This document shows, one piece after another, positions 23,512-32,686 of a stretch of DNA of 64,000 nucleotides. Within the stretch, counting starts at the first letter, position 1. Each line of letters begins with the position of its first letter. Made by a program: the position numbers and the translations under genes. This DNA is from Deltaproteobacteria bacterium (GTDB taxonomy: Bacteria; Myxococcota_A; Polyangia; Haliangiales; SHYZ01), in contig JACQUZ010000011.1 of the NCBI GenBank assembly GCA_016210055.1, positions 50,156 through 114,155 of the forward strand, in the 5' to 3' direction. A model generated the notes under the pieces. The model saw nothing but the letters and a program-made list of their open reading frames with translations, had not been told where the DNA came from and searched no databases.

Positions 23512-24597
23512 ATGGCGAGGAAGCGGCATGACGACGGTGAAGGCAAGGGGGACGAGCATCCCGAGGACCCGAGGGATGGAAGCGTTCTATCGCCTCGCCG
23601 AAGGCCAGGCGAACCCGATCACGACGTTGCGCTGAGGCCACGGAGTTTCGACGAGTACGTGGGGCAGCCGGCCTTGGTCGATAACCTCGACGTGTTCGTG
23701 AAATCAGCGCTCAAGCGGGGAGAAGCCCTTGACCACATCCTTTTTACAGGACCGCCGGGGCTCGGCAAGACCACGATGGCGCATGTCATTGCCAGGGAGC
23801 TTGGCGCCAAAATCCATGTGACGTCGGGACCGGCTATCGACCACAAGGGAGTGCTCGCCGGGCTCCTCACGTCGCTCGGCGAGCGCGACGTGCTTTTCAT
23901 CGATGAAATCCATCGCCTGTCAGCCGTAGTGCAGGAGTACCTGTATCCGGCGATGGAGGACTACAAGTTCGACGTGTTCATCGGCGAAGGGGCTCATGCG
24001 CGAGCCGTATCCATGACCCTGCCGCGGTTCACGCTCCTCGGTGCGACGACTCGTGCCGGGCTCCTGAGCGATCCCTTGCGCAAGCGGTTTGGCTACGTGG
24101 CCACATTTTCGTACTACCGCACCGAGGACCTGCAGTGGATCGTGGAGCGCTCCGCGCGTCTTCTCGAAATAGAGATCGAGCCGAGTGGCGCCCGTGAGAT
24201 CGCCCGCCGCGCGCGCGGTACGCCTCGTATTGCCAACACGCTTCTTCGGCGCGTGAGGGATTTCGCGGTCGTGCGCGGGAACGGTTGCGTCACGATGGAT
24301 ATGGCAGACCACGCTCTAAAATGCATGGACGTCGATGCTCTGGGTCTAGACGCGCTCGATCGCGGCTACTTGCGTATCATCCTCGAGAGGTTCGACGGGG
24401 GGCCGGTAGGGATTGAAGCAGTTGCGGCATCGCTGGGGCACGAGCGGGACACGCTCGAGGACTTTGTGGAGCCCTACTTGGTGCAAGAGGGGTTCGTGGC
24501 CCGTACTCCCCGAGGGCGCAAGGCGACCTCCATAGCCTGGGAACACCTTGGCCTGGCACCTCCGAGAACCAGCACGGGGCAGGGCACTCTCTTGTGA
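23512..24597 (+). CDS. ruvB: Holliday junction DNA helicase RuvB
   Basis: RuvB is the hexameric AAA+ motor of branch migration. The 361-residue product has Walker A GPPGLGKT, Walker B LFIDEIHRL, sensor GATTRAG, the arginine finger region PLRKRFG, and the winged-helix end with YLVQEGFVARTPRGR. A hydrophilic N-terminal tail of ~40 residues is longer than in E. coli. The ATG at 23512 is preceded by GAGGTGA, formed by the ruvA stop region; a GTG at 23506 would add two residues. Confidence 0.97.
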   Translation: MARKRHDDGEGKGDEHPEDPRDGSVLSPRRRPGEPDHDVALRPRSFDEYVGQPALVDNLDVFVKSALKRGEALDHILFTGPPGLGKTTMAHVIARELGAKIHVTSGPAIDHKGVLAGLLTSLGERDVLFIDEIHRLSAVVQEYLYPAMEDYKFDVFIGEGAHARAVSMTLPRFTLLGATTRAGLLSDPLRKRFGYVATFSYYRTEDLQWIVERSARLLEIEIEPSGAREIARRARGTPRIANTLLRRVRDFAVVRGNGCVTMDMADHALKCMDVDALGLDALDRGYLRIILERFDGGPVGIEAVAASLGHERDTLEDFVEPYLVQEGFVARTPRGRKATSIAWEHLGLAPPRTSTGQGTLL

Positions 24598-24615
24598 CGC
24601 CCTTGTTCCGCTCAC

Positions 24616-25512
24616 TCACCGGATCGTAGCTGCCGGATCGACTTCGCCGTCGTACACGTGAGCCGCGGGACCGCTCATGGTCACGCCCGAATAGTCGTGG
24701 GCGACCGCAATGGAGAGCGAGCCACCAAGAAGGCGTACGGAAATCGGCTGCCCGGTCTTGCCTCGTTCGGTCAAGCAGGCGGCAACCGCCGTCGCACAAG
24801 CCCCAGTTCCGCACGCCAGGGTGATGCCGCATCCGCGCTCCCAAACCACCAGCTCGATCTCCGTTGGCGAGACGACGTGCGCGAGCTCGACATTGGTCCG
24901 ATGAGGGAACCAGGGATGGATTTCCACGGAGCGTCCGACGCGCTCGGCTAGCGCACGGAGGTCGGCCCCGCGCTCGTTCACGAAGGCCACGGCATGCGGG
25001 TTCCCCATGGAAACGGTGGTGACGCGCAGGGATTCCCCCATGAGCGGAATGGCCTCGTCCAGGCAGCGCTCGGATTCTGGGCCAATCATGGGAATCTCTC
25101 CCCGCGCTAGGCGAGGTTTCCCCATCTCCACCGAGATCGTGGCCGCACGACCATTCTCCCCAGTGGTCAAGCCACAAGTCAAGAGACCGGCACCGGTTTC
25201 AATACGGAGAATCCCCTTTTGGTGCGCGGGATCTCGGTCATGAAGGAACTTGGCCACGCAGCGGAGGCCGTTGCCACACATCTCGGCCTCGCTTCCATCC
25301 GAATTGAGGATGAGCATCCGGGCGTCGGAGTCGGCTCTCGTTGGGGGAAGGATGAGAAGCACTCCATCCGCTCCAATTCCCACGCGGCGGTCGCACAACG
25401 CCGTCGCCACCGAGGGATCGCGGAGAGAACCAGGTGGGTTACCTTCCCGGAGGTCGAAGATGATGAAGTCGTTTCCAAGACCGTGGTACTTGGCGAAGCG
25501 ACGCGCTGGCAC
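24616..25512 (-). CDS. dapF: Diaminopimelate epimerase
   Basis: DapF interconverts LL- and meso-diaminopimelate for lysine and peptidoglycan synthesis. The 298-residue protein has the paired catalytic cysteines in MCGNGLRC and in LACGTGACA, plus the opening motif KYHGLGNDF. The start is a GTG at 25512 with GAGGTGA at proper spacing. It is the last gene of the minus-strand gap-pgk-kinase-tpiA-secG-dapF run and converges on ruvB. Confidence 0.96.
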   Translation of the reverse strand: MPARRFAKYHGLGNDFIIFDLREGNPPGSLRDPSVATALCDRRVGIGADGVLLILPPTRADSDARMLILNSDGSEAEMCGNGLRCVAKFLHDRDPAHQKGILRIETGAGLLTCGLTTGENGRAATISVEMGKPRLARGEIPMIGPESERCLDEAIPLMGESLRVTTVSMGNPHAVAFVNERGADLRALAERVGRSVEIHPWFPHRTNVELAHVVSPTEIELVVWERGCGITLACGTGACATAVAACLTERGKTGQPISVRLLGGSLSIAVAHDYSGVTMSGPAAHVYDGEVDPAATIR

Positions 25513-25535
25513 GGAGAATCACCTCGAACGACGAG

Positions 25536-26144
25536 CTATGGATTCGATGGCGTGGGAGCCGGAGGCGCTTCAGGAGTCGGTGTTGGCGAAGGAGCGGGAG
25601 GCTCGGGCCTTGCCGGTCGCGGTCTTGGTCCTGGAGCCGGCGCGGCCGCGGGCGGCGTGGTTGCCGGAGGCGCGGCGGCGGGCGGGGTAGGTGGCGCGGG
25701 TGGCGTTGGTGCGGCGGTCGGCGCCGCCGTCGGGTCCGCGGTAGCAGCTGCGCCGCCGTCCGTTGGTGGTTGTGCTTCCCCGTTGGCGGGTTTTGCTTCG
25801 CCTGCGGCCGCTCCCGCATCCGCTGCTTGAGCCTCGGTCTTCTTCCGGGCCTCTTCCTCGGCTGCGGCCTGGGCCCGAGCCTGGGCGCTATACGCTTTCA
25901 AGCCTTCGGAACCTCGAATGCTCGAGAAATAGGCGAGGGTCACTGACGTCAACATGAAGACCACCGCGCCGATCGCGGTGAGTCGCGTGAGGAAGTTCCC
26001 CGCTCCGGACCCGCCAAAAACCGTCTGGGAGCCGCCGCCGCCGAAGGTGAGCCCCATTCCACCCCCTTTTCCGGCCTGGAGCAGAACTACCAGGATCAAG
26101 AAAAGGCAAACCAAGACGTGGAGTATCGTTACCAACGTGACCAT
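25536..26144 (-). CDS. secG: Preprotein translocase subunit SecG with long Ala/Pro tail
   Basis: SecG is the small accessory subunit of the SecYEG channel. Residues 1-75 hold its two membrane helices around the conserved LLQAGKGGGMGLTFGGG loop and GAGNFLTR. The protein is 202 residues, roughly double the usual size. The extra part is a cytoplasmic-type tail, first Ala/Glu/Lys-rich and then Ala/Pro/Thr-rich low complexity to the end. The complementary strand reads as a Gly-rich frame for this reason, which is not a gene. The ATG is at 26144, close behind tpiA. Confidence 0.92.
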   Translation of the reverse strand: MVTLVTILHVLVCLFLILVVLLQAGKGGGMGLTFGGGGSQTVFGGSGAGNFLTRLTAIGAVVFMLTSVTLAYFSSIRGSEGLKAYSAQARAQAAAEEEARKKTEAQAADAGAAAGEAKPANGEAQPPTDGGAAATADPTAAPTAAPTPPAPPTPPAAAPPATTPPAAAPAPGPRPRPARPEPPAPSPTPTPEAPPAPTPSNP

Positions 26145-26183
26145 GACCGCGGATTCCTACCGCAAAACCGTCGTCGTGGCAAG

Positions 26184-26948
26184 CTATCCCTTTGGACGAC
26201 AGGCCTTGACAATAGCCGTGAATGACTCGGCCTTGAGTGACGCCCCTCCGACCAGGGCTCCATCGATGTTCGCTTGGGCCATCAGTTCAGCGGCGTTCTC
26301 GGGCTTGACGGAGCCACCGTACTGGATCCGCGTCGATTCAGCAGCGCCGCCCCAGCGCTCGCGGAGCCTTTCGCGAATGAACCGATGCACCTCTTCGGCC
26401 TGGGCCGGGGTAGCCGTGCGCCCGGTGCCGATGGCCCACACCGGCTCGTACGCGATCACCACGGGTGAGGCGTCCGCAGCAGGAATGTCGGACAGGGCGC
26501 CTTCGAGCTGCGCCGCCACTCGACCGAAAGTTTCTCCGGCATCTCGCTCCTTCTCTGTTTCCCCGACACACGCTATCGGGACCAGGCCAGCGCGAAGCAC
26601 GGCTCGCACCTTGAGCCCCACGGCGGCATCGAGCTCGCCGAAGAGCTGGCGGCGCTCCGAATGCCCCACGATGACGTGCGAGCATCCGACATCCTTGAGC
26701 AACGAGACGGAGACCTCGCCGGTGAACGCGCCCTGGTCCTCCCAAAAGCAGTCTTGCGCGCAGAGCCTAATCTGCGTGCCCTCGATTCGCTTGGCGACTG
26801 GATGAAGGGACGTGAACACAGGGGCGACGCCGAACTCGACGTCTCGAACCATGGCCAGCTGGTTCTTGAGCTCCGTGACCATCGCCAGGGATTCAGCCAC
26901 CGTCTTGTGCATTTTCCAATTACCGACGACAAGAGGAATGCGGGACAT
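26184..26948 (-). CDS. tpiA: Triosephosphate isomerase
   Basis: TpiA interconverts dihydroxyacetone phosphate and glyceraldehyde 3-phosphate. The 254-residue protein shows GNWKM at the start, the catalytic His in VGHSERR, the catalytic Glu in AYEPVWAIGTG and the phosphate loop IQYGGSVKP. The ATG at 26948 lies 14 bp after the stop of the kinase gene, so it is probably in the same transcript as gap and pgk, with secG and dapF after it. Confidence 0.97.
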   Translation of the reverse strand: MSRIPLVVGNWKMHKTVAESLAMVTELKNQLAMVRDVEFGVAPVFTSLHPVAKRIEGTQIRLCAQDCFWEDQGAFTGEVSVSLLKDVGCSHVIVGHSERRQLFGELDAAVGLKVRAVLRAGLVPIACVGETEKERDAGETFGRVAAQLEGALSDIPAADASPVVIAYEPVWAIGTGRTATPAQAEEVHRFIRERLRERWGGAAESTRIQYGGSVKPENAAELMAQANIDGALVGGASLKAESFTAIVKACRPKG

Positions 26949-26962
26949 GACGGGAAGTTAAA

Positions 26963-29893
26963 TCAGCTCGCCGCCCAGCGCACCTCAAAAGCACACGCCT
27001 CTGCTCCGTTCGCCTCGCATGCGCCGTGTGCGGAGGTCACGGAAGTCGCCCCGGCCAGCTCGGCGATTCGCTCGAAGGAGCCTTCGATAAGGGAACAGAC
27101 GAGGGGTTCCCTCGGGGTGTCGGCAATCGTCAGCACTGCTCCTTCCCTGGATGCTTCCACGGTCACCAGGCCCCAGCTATGGTACCTCGTCCAGAACACC
27201 GTCGTGGCGCCCAGGACCTCCGCGGGAGAGAGCGAGGTGAGATCGGCCCCAAAAAAACGGTTGAACGTGGCGGTCATGGCGGCGCGGCCGAGTTCCCTCG
27301 CGACCTTGCGTGGATCCCGAACCCCGGCCGGCACGGCATGGAGCAGCGCGATGAGCCGCTCCACGGGATACCAGCCCATGGGTGCCACAGTGGGACGAAG
27401 TACCTCGGAGAGCCTGGGATCCTGCTCGCATGCTCGCCGGACCCAAGCGGAACCCAGGCGATTGCCCAGGATCTTGTAGGCCACGCGGAAGAGCGCCCCA
27501 CGGGTATTGCCAGCGCTTGATTCCGGGAGCAGTGGCTCGTCGGTGAGCGCGATGGGACGAGTGAGTCGCCGCGTGCTGTGCCGTAGCTCGTTCCCAGGCG
27601 AGAACGGCGACGAGGAATCCCGCGCCGGAGCGGCCGGCGTGCCGGAGTCCATTTCACGGAGGGCATGGCCGAGCGCATGGGCGAACTCCTGCGCGCTCCC
27701 ATGCCGGTCTAAAGGACTTGGAGAGAGGGCGCGTGCAATGACGCGGTCGACCGCTTGGGGGAGATCTCCACGGAGCGACGACGGAGCCGCCGGCCTATCC
27801 TGGAGCTGCCTTCTCACGACCTTGGCGATATCGCCCCCACCGAACGGCGCCAGGCCTGTGAGGACCATGTACGCCGTTGCCGCTAGCCCGTACACATCGG
27901 TCGCGGCGCATTCTACTCCAGCCGTAAACGACTCTGGGGCCGCAAATCCGGGGGTCCCTGCCGCCTCGGCCGCGGTCCCTTGGCGTTTCGCCACGCCCAC
28001 GTCGACGAGGACCGCCCGATCGCGGACGCGGTCGAGGAGAATGTTGGCCGGCTTCACGTCGCGATGCACGGCTCCGGCTCGGTGCATGGCATCCAGTGCA
28101 CCAGCGACCTGCAGCACGATCGCGCCAACCAAGTCCACAGGAAGCGGTTCCCCGGCCTCATCGGCACGCGCGAGGATCTCCGAGAGGGCCTCTCCTTCCA
28201 CGAGCTCCATCACGAAGTAGACGTCGTCCCCTTGGGTTCCGAAGGCGTGGACTTGCACGAGGTTTTCGTGGCGCAGCGCCGCGAGCATTGCCGCTTCCTG
28301 GCGAAATCGGCTGACCAGCTCCGCATCCCTCGCGAGGTCGGGCCGGAGCACCTTCACGGCGACGGGGCGACCCAACCCAAGATCTTCTGCCCGGTAGACC
28401 ACTCCCATGGCTCCGCGACTGATCTCGTGGAGCACCTGGTACATGCCTCCCAGGGTCGTGCCGGGTGGGAGGATGTCGCTCGCCCCATACTTGGTATCCG
28501 CGCCGCTGTGCGGCCCCTCGAGGGGCGCCCCTCGCTCGAGGAAGCTTACGGCAACCCGGCCGCGCTTCGCCTGCTTGAGCGCTGCCGTAGCGCGGCCGAG
28601 CGCCTCTTCTGGGGCCGTTTCGTCGCACGCCATGTGGGTTGCGCCCAGGGTAACTCGGGTGGCGATGTCCATTCCGTGGTGCTTGAGGGGCGCGCGCCGG
28701 ACGTTTTCCTTGACTCCTTCGAGCACTGAGCGGGCTTCGTCCTCCACGACACCGACGAGCATGATGCCAAGCTCGTCTCCAGCAATGCGCCCGAGGAGAT
28801 CCTGCGGCCGCAGGGAAGCCCGCACGATGCCCGCGACGTGGGCGAGGAGCTCGTCTCCAGCGACGTGGCCATGCCGCTCGTTGACTTGGCGAAGCTGATC
28901 GAAGTCCAGGACGGCGACCGCGAGGACCTCTCCCGTGCGACGGGCGCGCTCCATCTCGGCAGCCATGGACTCCTCGAGCGCAGCGCGGGTCCAAATACCG
29001 AGGAGTGGATCCAAGAGCGAGGTCTCGCGCAGGCGGTCGTGCTCGATTGCCAGGCGGTCGTGTGCAGATCGCCATGCCATCTCGATGGCCACCCGACGGG
29101 CGAGCGCGCGCAAGGTGTCCCGCTCCTCTGCAGAAAACCGATGCGGCGTGTCTGTGACGAGACACAAGGCCCCGAGGGACTGCGCGCCCGGTGCGTCGAG
29201 GGACGCGGCGAGGAACGAGCGCGTCACGCCTCCCTCCACAACCGGGGAGGGACTCTGGCCTGCCCCTTCCACGGCGATGAGCGTGGTACCACACGTGACC
29301 GCCAGGTCGCACCGCCAGAGCAGGAGCGCCTGATCTTCGGGACGGGTCAGGGGGCGACGGGTCTTGGGCCAGCGGTCTTCGTGGGGAGGGCCCCAGAGCA
29401 CGCCGTCAGAGGCGCGGAACGCCAGGACCACGCGGTCGATGAAGTTCTTGAGCGTGGCCTCGACGTCTCCAGACAAGAGCGACAGCTCGAAAAGCTCGCG
29501 GAGCCTCGACGCTTGACGGGTTGGAGGCTCTTCATCATGGTCATGCGCGCATGCGGCGAGAAGCCCGTCAATTCCAAGTGGCTTGAGGAGGACTCCGTCG
29601 ACATCCAGCTCCCGCAGGGAGGGTGTGATCTCCTCCTCATGGACCAGGGCATAGACGCCGGGCAGCTGGCCGAGATACGCGTCCCTTATGCGCCGCAAGA
29701 ACCACGCGCCGTCACGTCTCGGAGTGGTCAGCGCGGTGAGCACGACTCGTGGAGCCTCCGCGGCGAAAGCCCGCCAGCCCGCCTCCGCGTCGGACACCAC
29801 GCGACAATACACCCCAGCCGCCCTGAGCACCTGGTCGATGAGGGTGGCGCTCGTGGAATCGGGCTCAATAACGAGAACGCTCTGCGCACGCAT
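26963..29893 (-). CDS. Pseudo-receiver - GAF-like - GGDEF - Ser/Thr kinase - DUF2378-like protein
   Basis: The 976-residue product combines several signalling modules. Residues 1-115 are a receiver fold with VIEPDS and VLLKP, but the phospho-acceptor position is Ala54 (VVLTALTTP), so it is probably not phosphorylated. A GAF-like region follows at ~135-285. A GGDEF domain at ~290-450 has AGDEL at 371-375 in place of GGDEF. The Ser/Thr kinase at ~482-745 has Lys514, HRDVKPAN at 610-617 and DVG instead of DFG. The C-terminal ~180 residues resemble the Myxococcus DUF2378/TIGR02265 domain. It may link c-di-GMP, phosphorylation and metabolism. It sits between pgk and tpiA, 14 bp from tpiA. Confidence 0.88.
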   Translation of the reverse strand: MRAQSVLVIEPDSTSATLIDQVLRAAGVYCRVVSDAEAGWRAFAAEAPRVVLTALTTPRRDGAWFLRRIRDAYLGQLPGVYALVHEEEITPSLRELDVDGVLLKPLGIDGLLAACAHDHDEEPPTRQASRLRELFELSLLSGDVEATLKNFIDRVVLAFRASDGVLWGPPHEDRWPKTRRPLTRPEDQALLLWRCDLAVTCGTTLIAVEGAGQSPSPVVEGGVTRSFLAASLDAPGAQSLGALCLVTDTPHRFSAEERDTLRALARRVAIEMAWRSAHDRLAIEHDRLRETSLLDPLLGIWTRAALEESMAAEMERARRTGEVLAVAVLDFDQLRQVNERHGHVAGDELLAHVAGIVRASLRPQDLLGRIAGDELGIMLVGVVEDEARSVLEGVKENVRRAPLKHHGMDIATRVTLGATHMACDETAPEEALGRATAALKQAKRGRVAVSFLERGAPLEGPHSGADTKYGASDILPPGTTLGGMYQVLHEISRGAMGVVYRAEDLGLGRPVAVKVLRPDLARDAELVSRFRQEAAMLAALRHENLVQVHAFGTQGDDVYFVMELVEGEALSEILARADEAGEPLPVDLVGAIVLQVAGALDAMHRAGAVHRDVKPANILLDRVRDRAVLVDVGVAKRQGTAAEAAGTPGFAAPESFTAGVECAATDVYGLAATAYMVLTGLAPFGGGDIAKVVRRQLQDRPAAPSSLRGDLPQAVDRVIARALSPSPLDRHGSAQEFAHALGHALREMDSGTPAAPARDSSSPFSPGNELRHSTRRLTRPIALTDEPLLPESSAGNTRGALFRVAYKILGNRLGSAWVRRACEQDPRLSEVLRPTVAPMGWYPVERLIALLHAVPAGVRDPRKVARELGRAAMTATFNRFFGADLTSLSPAEVLGATTVFWTRYHSWGLVTVEASREGAVLTIADTPREPLVCSLIEGSFERIAELAGATSVTSAHGACEANGAEACAFEVRWAAS

Positions 29894-29990
29894 GAGCGTA
29901 TCAAGAGGTTAGCATGAACGAGAGAGCCAAGGTTACAGGCTAGGGCGGTTGGGGGGAACGCGTACCGATCGGGCGCTCCACTCGTGGCTG

Positions 29991-31181
29991 CTATGGCCTT
30001 TCCAGCGCGGCGATTCCTGGGAGCAACTTTCCTTCGACGAACTCGAGCGATGCGCCACCGCCCGTGGAGACGTGGCTGATCTTCTCGGTGACACCGGCCT
30101 GCTCGATGGCCGACACGCTGTCTCCACCGCCGACCACCGACAAGGCGCGTGGATTTCCAGCGAGGGCACGAGCCACGGAAAAGGTCCCAGCTGCAAACTG
30201 GGGCTTCTCGAACATGCCCATGGGGCCGTTCCAAAACACGGTTCGCGCCCGGGCGATCTCATCACCGAAAGCGGCCGCCGTCTTAGGCCCGATGTCTAGG
30301 GACATGGCGTCTGCCGGGAATTCGTCCACCGACACCGCGCGCGCCTGCATGTCCTCTGGAGAGCTGGCGGCGACCGCGTCGATGGGCAAGAGGATCCCGA
30401 CTCCGCGATCCTGCGCTTTCTTGAGGAAGGCTCGTGCGAGCGGAAGCTTGTCCTGCTCAATCTTGCTCTTCCCGAGCGGCTTTCCCTGCGCCGCGAGGAA
30501 TGTACTCGCCATGGCTCCGCCGACGAGCATCTTGTCTACCCTCGCGGCCAGGGACTCGAGCACCCCAATCTTGTCCGAGACTTTTGCTCCGCCGATGACT
30601 GCGAGGTACGGCCGCTCGACGCTCCCAAGGAGGCGAGAAAGGAATTCGATTTCCTTGAGCATGAGGAACCCCGCTCCCTTTTCCGGCACGTGCTTGATCA
30701 TGCCGACCGTTGACGCGTGGGCGCGATGGGCAGTTCCAAATGCATCGTTGATGTACACGTCCGCGTAGCTCGCGAGCTGGCGCGCGAACTGGTCGTCGTT
30801 GGCCTCTTCTCCCGCATGGAATCGCAGGTTTTCGAGGAGCGCCACCTGACCCTCGCGGAGGTCAGCGACCACCTTGCGCGCACCGTCTCCGACCGGCTCG
30901 TCGGTGAGTAGCACTTCGTCGCCAAGGAGCTCGGCCAGCCTCGTGCCGACAGGCTCCAAGGACTGGGATGGGTCGGGACCCTTGGGGCGCCCCAAGTGGG
31001 ACGCGACCACCACGCGCGCCCCCTGATCCCGAAGGTGCAAGATCGTCGGGAGCGACGCCCGGATGCGCGCGTCGTCGGCAATACCTCGTGCCGGGGTCAA
31101 TGGCACGTTGAAATCGACGCGCAAGAAAACGCGTTTTCCCTCGACGGGGATGTCCTTCACGCTGCGGATAGGCACGGTCAC
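29991..31181 (-). CDS. pgk: Phosphoglycerate kinase
   Basis: Pgk makes ATP from 1,3-bisphosphoglycerate. The 396-residue product has RVDFNVPL near the start, SHLGRP, LLENLRF, the INDAFGTAHRAHAS loop, GGAKVSDK, and the nucleotide-binding WNGPMGMFE with GGGDS near the end. The start is a GTG at 31181. It lies 16 bp behind gap, forming the classic gap-pgk pair. Confidence 0.97.
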   Translation of the reverse strand: MTVPIRSVKDIPVEGKRVFLRVDFNVPLTPARGIADDARIRASLPTILHLRDQGARVVVASHLGRPKGPDPSQSLEPVGTRLAELLGDEVLLTDEPVGDGARKVVADLREGQVALLENLRFHAGEEANDDQFARQLASYADVYINDAFGTAHRAHASTVGMIKHVPEKGAGFLMLKEIEFLSRLLGSVERPYLAVIGGAKVSDKIGVLESLAARVDKMLVGGAMASTFLAAQGKPLGKSKIEQDKLPLARAFLKKAQDRGVGILLPIDAVAASSPEDMQARAVSVDEFPADAMSLDIGPKTAAAFGDEIARARTVFWNGPMGMFEKPQFAAGTFSVARALAGNPRALSVVGGGDSVSAIEQAGVTEKISHVSTGGGASLEFVEGKLLPGIAALERP

Positions 31182-31197
31182 CTCGCTTTGGTTCTGG

Positions 31198-32208
31198 TCA
31201 GAGCCTCGCGGCCACGAATTTCGTGAGGTCGTAGAGGCGCTGTGCGTACCCGCGCTCGTTGTCGTACCAGGCGATAACCTTCACCGTGTCGCCGAGAACC
31301 ATGGTTGACGGCAGGTCGACCGACGCCGAGTGGAGGTCGCCATTGAAGTCCGTGGAGACGAGCTCCTCCTCGATGGCGGCGAGGATACCCTTGAGCGGGC
31401 CCTCGGCCGCCTTCTTGAATGCGTCGTTTACGGACTCCTTGGTTACCGGCTTCTCCACGCGAACGGTCAAGTCCACCACCGACACGTTCGGCGTGGGAAC
31501 ACGAATCGCCAAGCCGTCGAGCTTGCCGGCAAGCTCTGGGAGCACCTCTTTGAGTGCCCGGGCAGCGCCAGTCGTTGTGATGATCATGTTCTCCGAGGCC
31601 GCGCGCGCGCGCCGCAGGTCCTCATGGGGAAGGTCGAGCACCCGCTGATCATTGGTGAAGGAGTGCACGGTGGTCATGAGCCCGCGCAGGATGCCGAAGT
31701 TGTCGTTGACCACCTTGGCCACCGGCGCGAGGCAGTTCGTGGTGCACGAGGCGTTCGAGATGATGTGGTGCTTCTGCGGGTCGTACTTCTCGAGGTTGAT
31801 CCCGCAGGCGAGCGTGACGTCGGGGCTCTTGGCAGGCGCGCTGATAAGGACCTTCCTTGCTCCCGCCTGGAGGTGCTTCTCGGCGCCAGCGCGGGCAGTG
31901 AACCGACCCGTCGACTCGATCACGATATCGACGCCATGTTGCTTCCACGGGAGCTTGGACGGATCGGTCTCCCGGGTGATTGTGACATGGGCGCCATTAA
32001 TGATGAGCGCATCTGGGCCCGCGGTCTCCACCGATCCCTTAAACCGGCCGTGGACGGTGTCGTACTTGAGGAGGTGGGCGAGTTGCCGGGCGTCCGTCAG
32101 GTCGTTGATGATGACCACGTCGAACGCACCCTTATCTTCGACGAGCGCGCGCATGAAGCAACGTCCGACGCGCCCTAAACCGTTGATGCCGATCCTTGCC
32201 TTGGACAT
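31198..32208 (-). CDS. gap: Type I glyceraldehyde-3-phosphate dehydrogenase
   Basis: This is the phosphorylating, NAD-dependent glycolytic GAPDH. The 336-residue product has the Rossmann motif INGLGRVGR, the catalytic Cys in SNASCTTNCLAP, HSFTNDQ and the C-terminal WYDNERGYAQRLYDL. The ATG at 32208 is preceded by AGGAGAG. It is the first gene of the glycolytic operon, with a good promoter upstream. Confidence 0.97.
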   Translation of the reverse strand: MSKARIGINGLGRVGRCFMRALVEDKGAFDVVIINDLTDARQLAHLLKYDTVHGRFKGSVETAGPDALIINGAHVTITRETDPSKLPWKQHGVDIVIESTGRFTARAGAEKHLQAGARKVLISAPAKSPDVTLACGINLEKYDPQKHHIISNASCTTNCLAPVAKVVNDNFGILRGLMTTVHSFTNDQRVLDLPHEDLRRARAASENMIITTTGAARALKEVLPELAGKLDGLAIRVPTPNVSVVDLTVRVEKPVTKESVNDAFKKAAEGPLKGILAAIEEELVSTDFNGDLHSASVDLPSTMVLGDTVKVIAWYDNERGYAQRLYDLTKFVAARL

Positions 32209-32239
32209 GTGGGCTCTCCTCTGGAATGGCGAGGCCCCG

Positions 32240-32268
32240 ATGGTATGCGCGGCATGCGAAGTCGTCAA
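32240..32268 (-). promoter_or_regulatory. Sigma-70-type promoter of the gap operon
   Basis: On the minus strand TTGACG (5 of 6) and TACCAT (4 of 6) are spaced by exactly 17 bases, about 32 bp upstream of the gap ATG. Position and spacing fit a housekeeping promoter. Confidence 0.55.
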
Positions 32269-32317
32269 CCGAACAGCGCTGGGAGAAGCTCTCGGACGGG
32301 GAGGGAAAGCGGGGGGA

Positions 32318-32527
32318 CTACCGGCGTTCTTCGCGATGAAGTTCCGTATCGCTGGCGAGATCAGACGTGACGTGAGAGATCAGCTCGGTGGCAAGCCCAA
32401 CAATCTGCCGCGACTCAAACCCCTGGGACTTTAATTCTTTGAAAATTGACTTGGCGAGGATCTTGATCGCCTTGTCCCTTTCGGACCCTTTCGGACCGAT
32501 GATTTCTTGCATGTTGATCTGGGCCAT
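32318..32527 (-). CDS. Small conserved-looking protein, 69 residues
   Basis: The product starts MAQINMQEIIGPKG and is a charged, helical protein (RDKAIKILAKSIFKELKSQGF) ending in HREERR. The ATG at 32527 is preceded by GGAGGCGG at good spacing, strong evidence for a real start inside a much longer open frame. I recognise no domain. It lies upstream of gap on the same strand, 110 bp away, and is divergent from the FAD oxidoreductase. A regulatory or nucleic-acid-binding role is possible but is guesswork. Confidence 0.7.
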   Translation of the reverse strand: MAQINMQEIIGPKGSERDKAIKILAKSIFKELKSQGFESRQIVGLATELISHVTSDLASDTELHREERR

Positions 32528-32584
32528 CCCATCCGCCTCCACGCGGCGACAAGCGCGTTTGCAGTCACTGTGCCATCGGGTAAA

Positions 32585-32607
32585 GTGTCGGAATCGCTTA
32601 GCGACAC
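32585..32607. repeat. Inverted repeat in a divergent promoter region
   Basis: GTGTCG and CGACAC flank an inner TCGCTTAGCGA palindrome between the small gene and the FAD oxidoreductase. It may be an operator serving either gene. Confidence 0.3.
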
Positions 32608-32686
32608 GCCCCTTCCGCGCATGTGATTTCGCAGCGGTACTGCGTAGCGGAGAATTGGTGCGTAACCTCGTTCGCAGGGTCAGATC

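Noticed and set aside
25219..25830. Gly-rich plus-strand frame opposite secG
   Set aside because: It is the complement of the Ala/Pro tail of SecG; the core of secG on the minus strand is clearly real.
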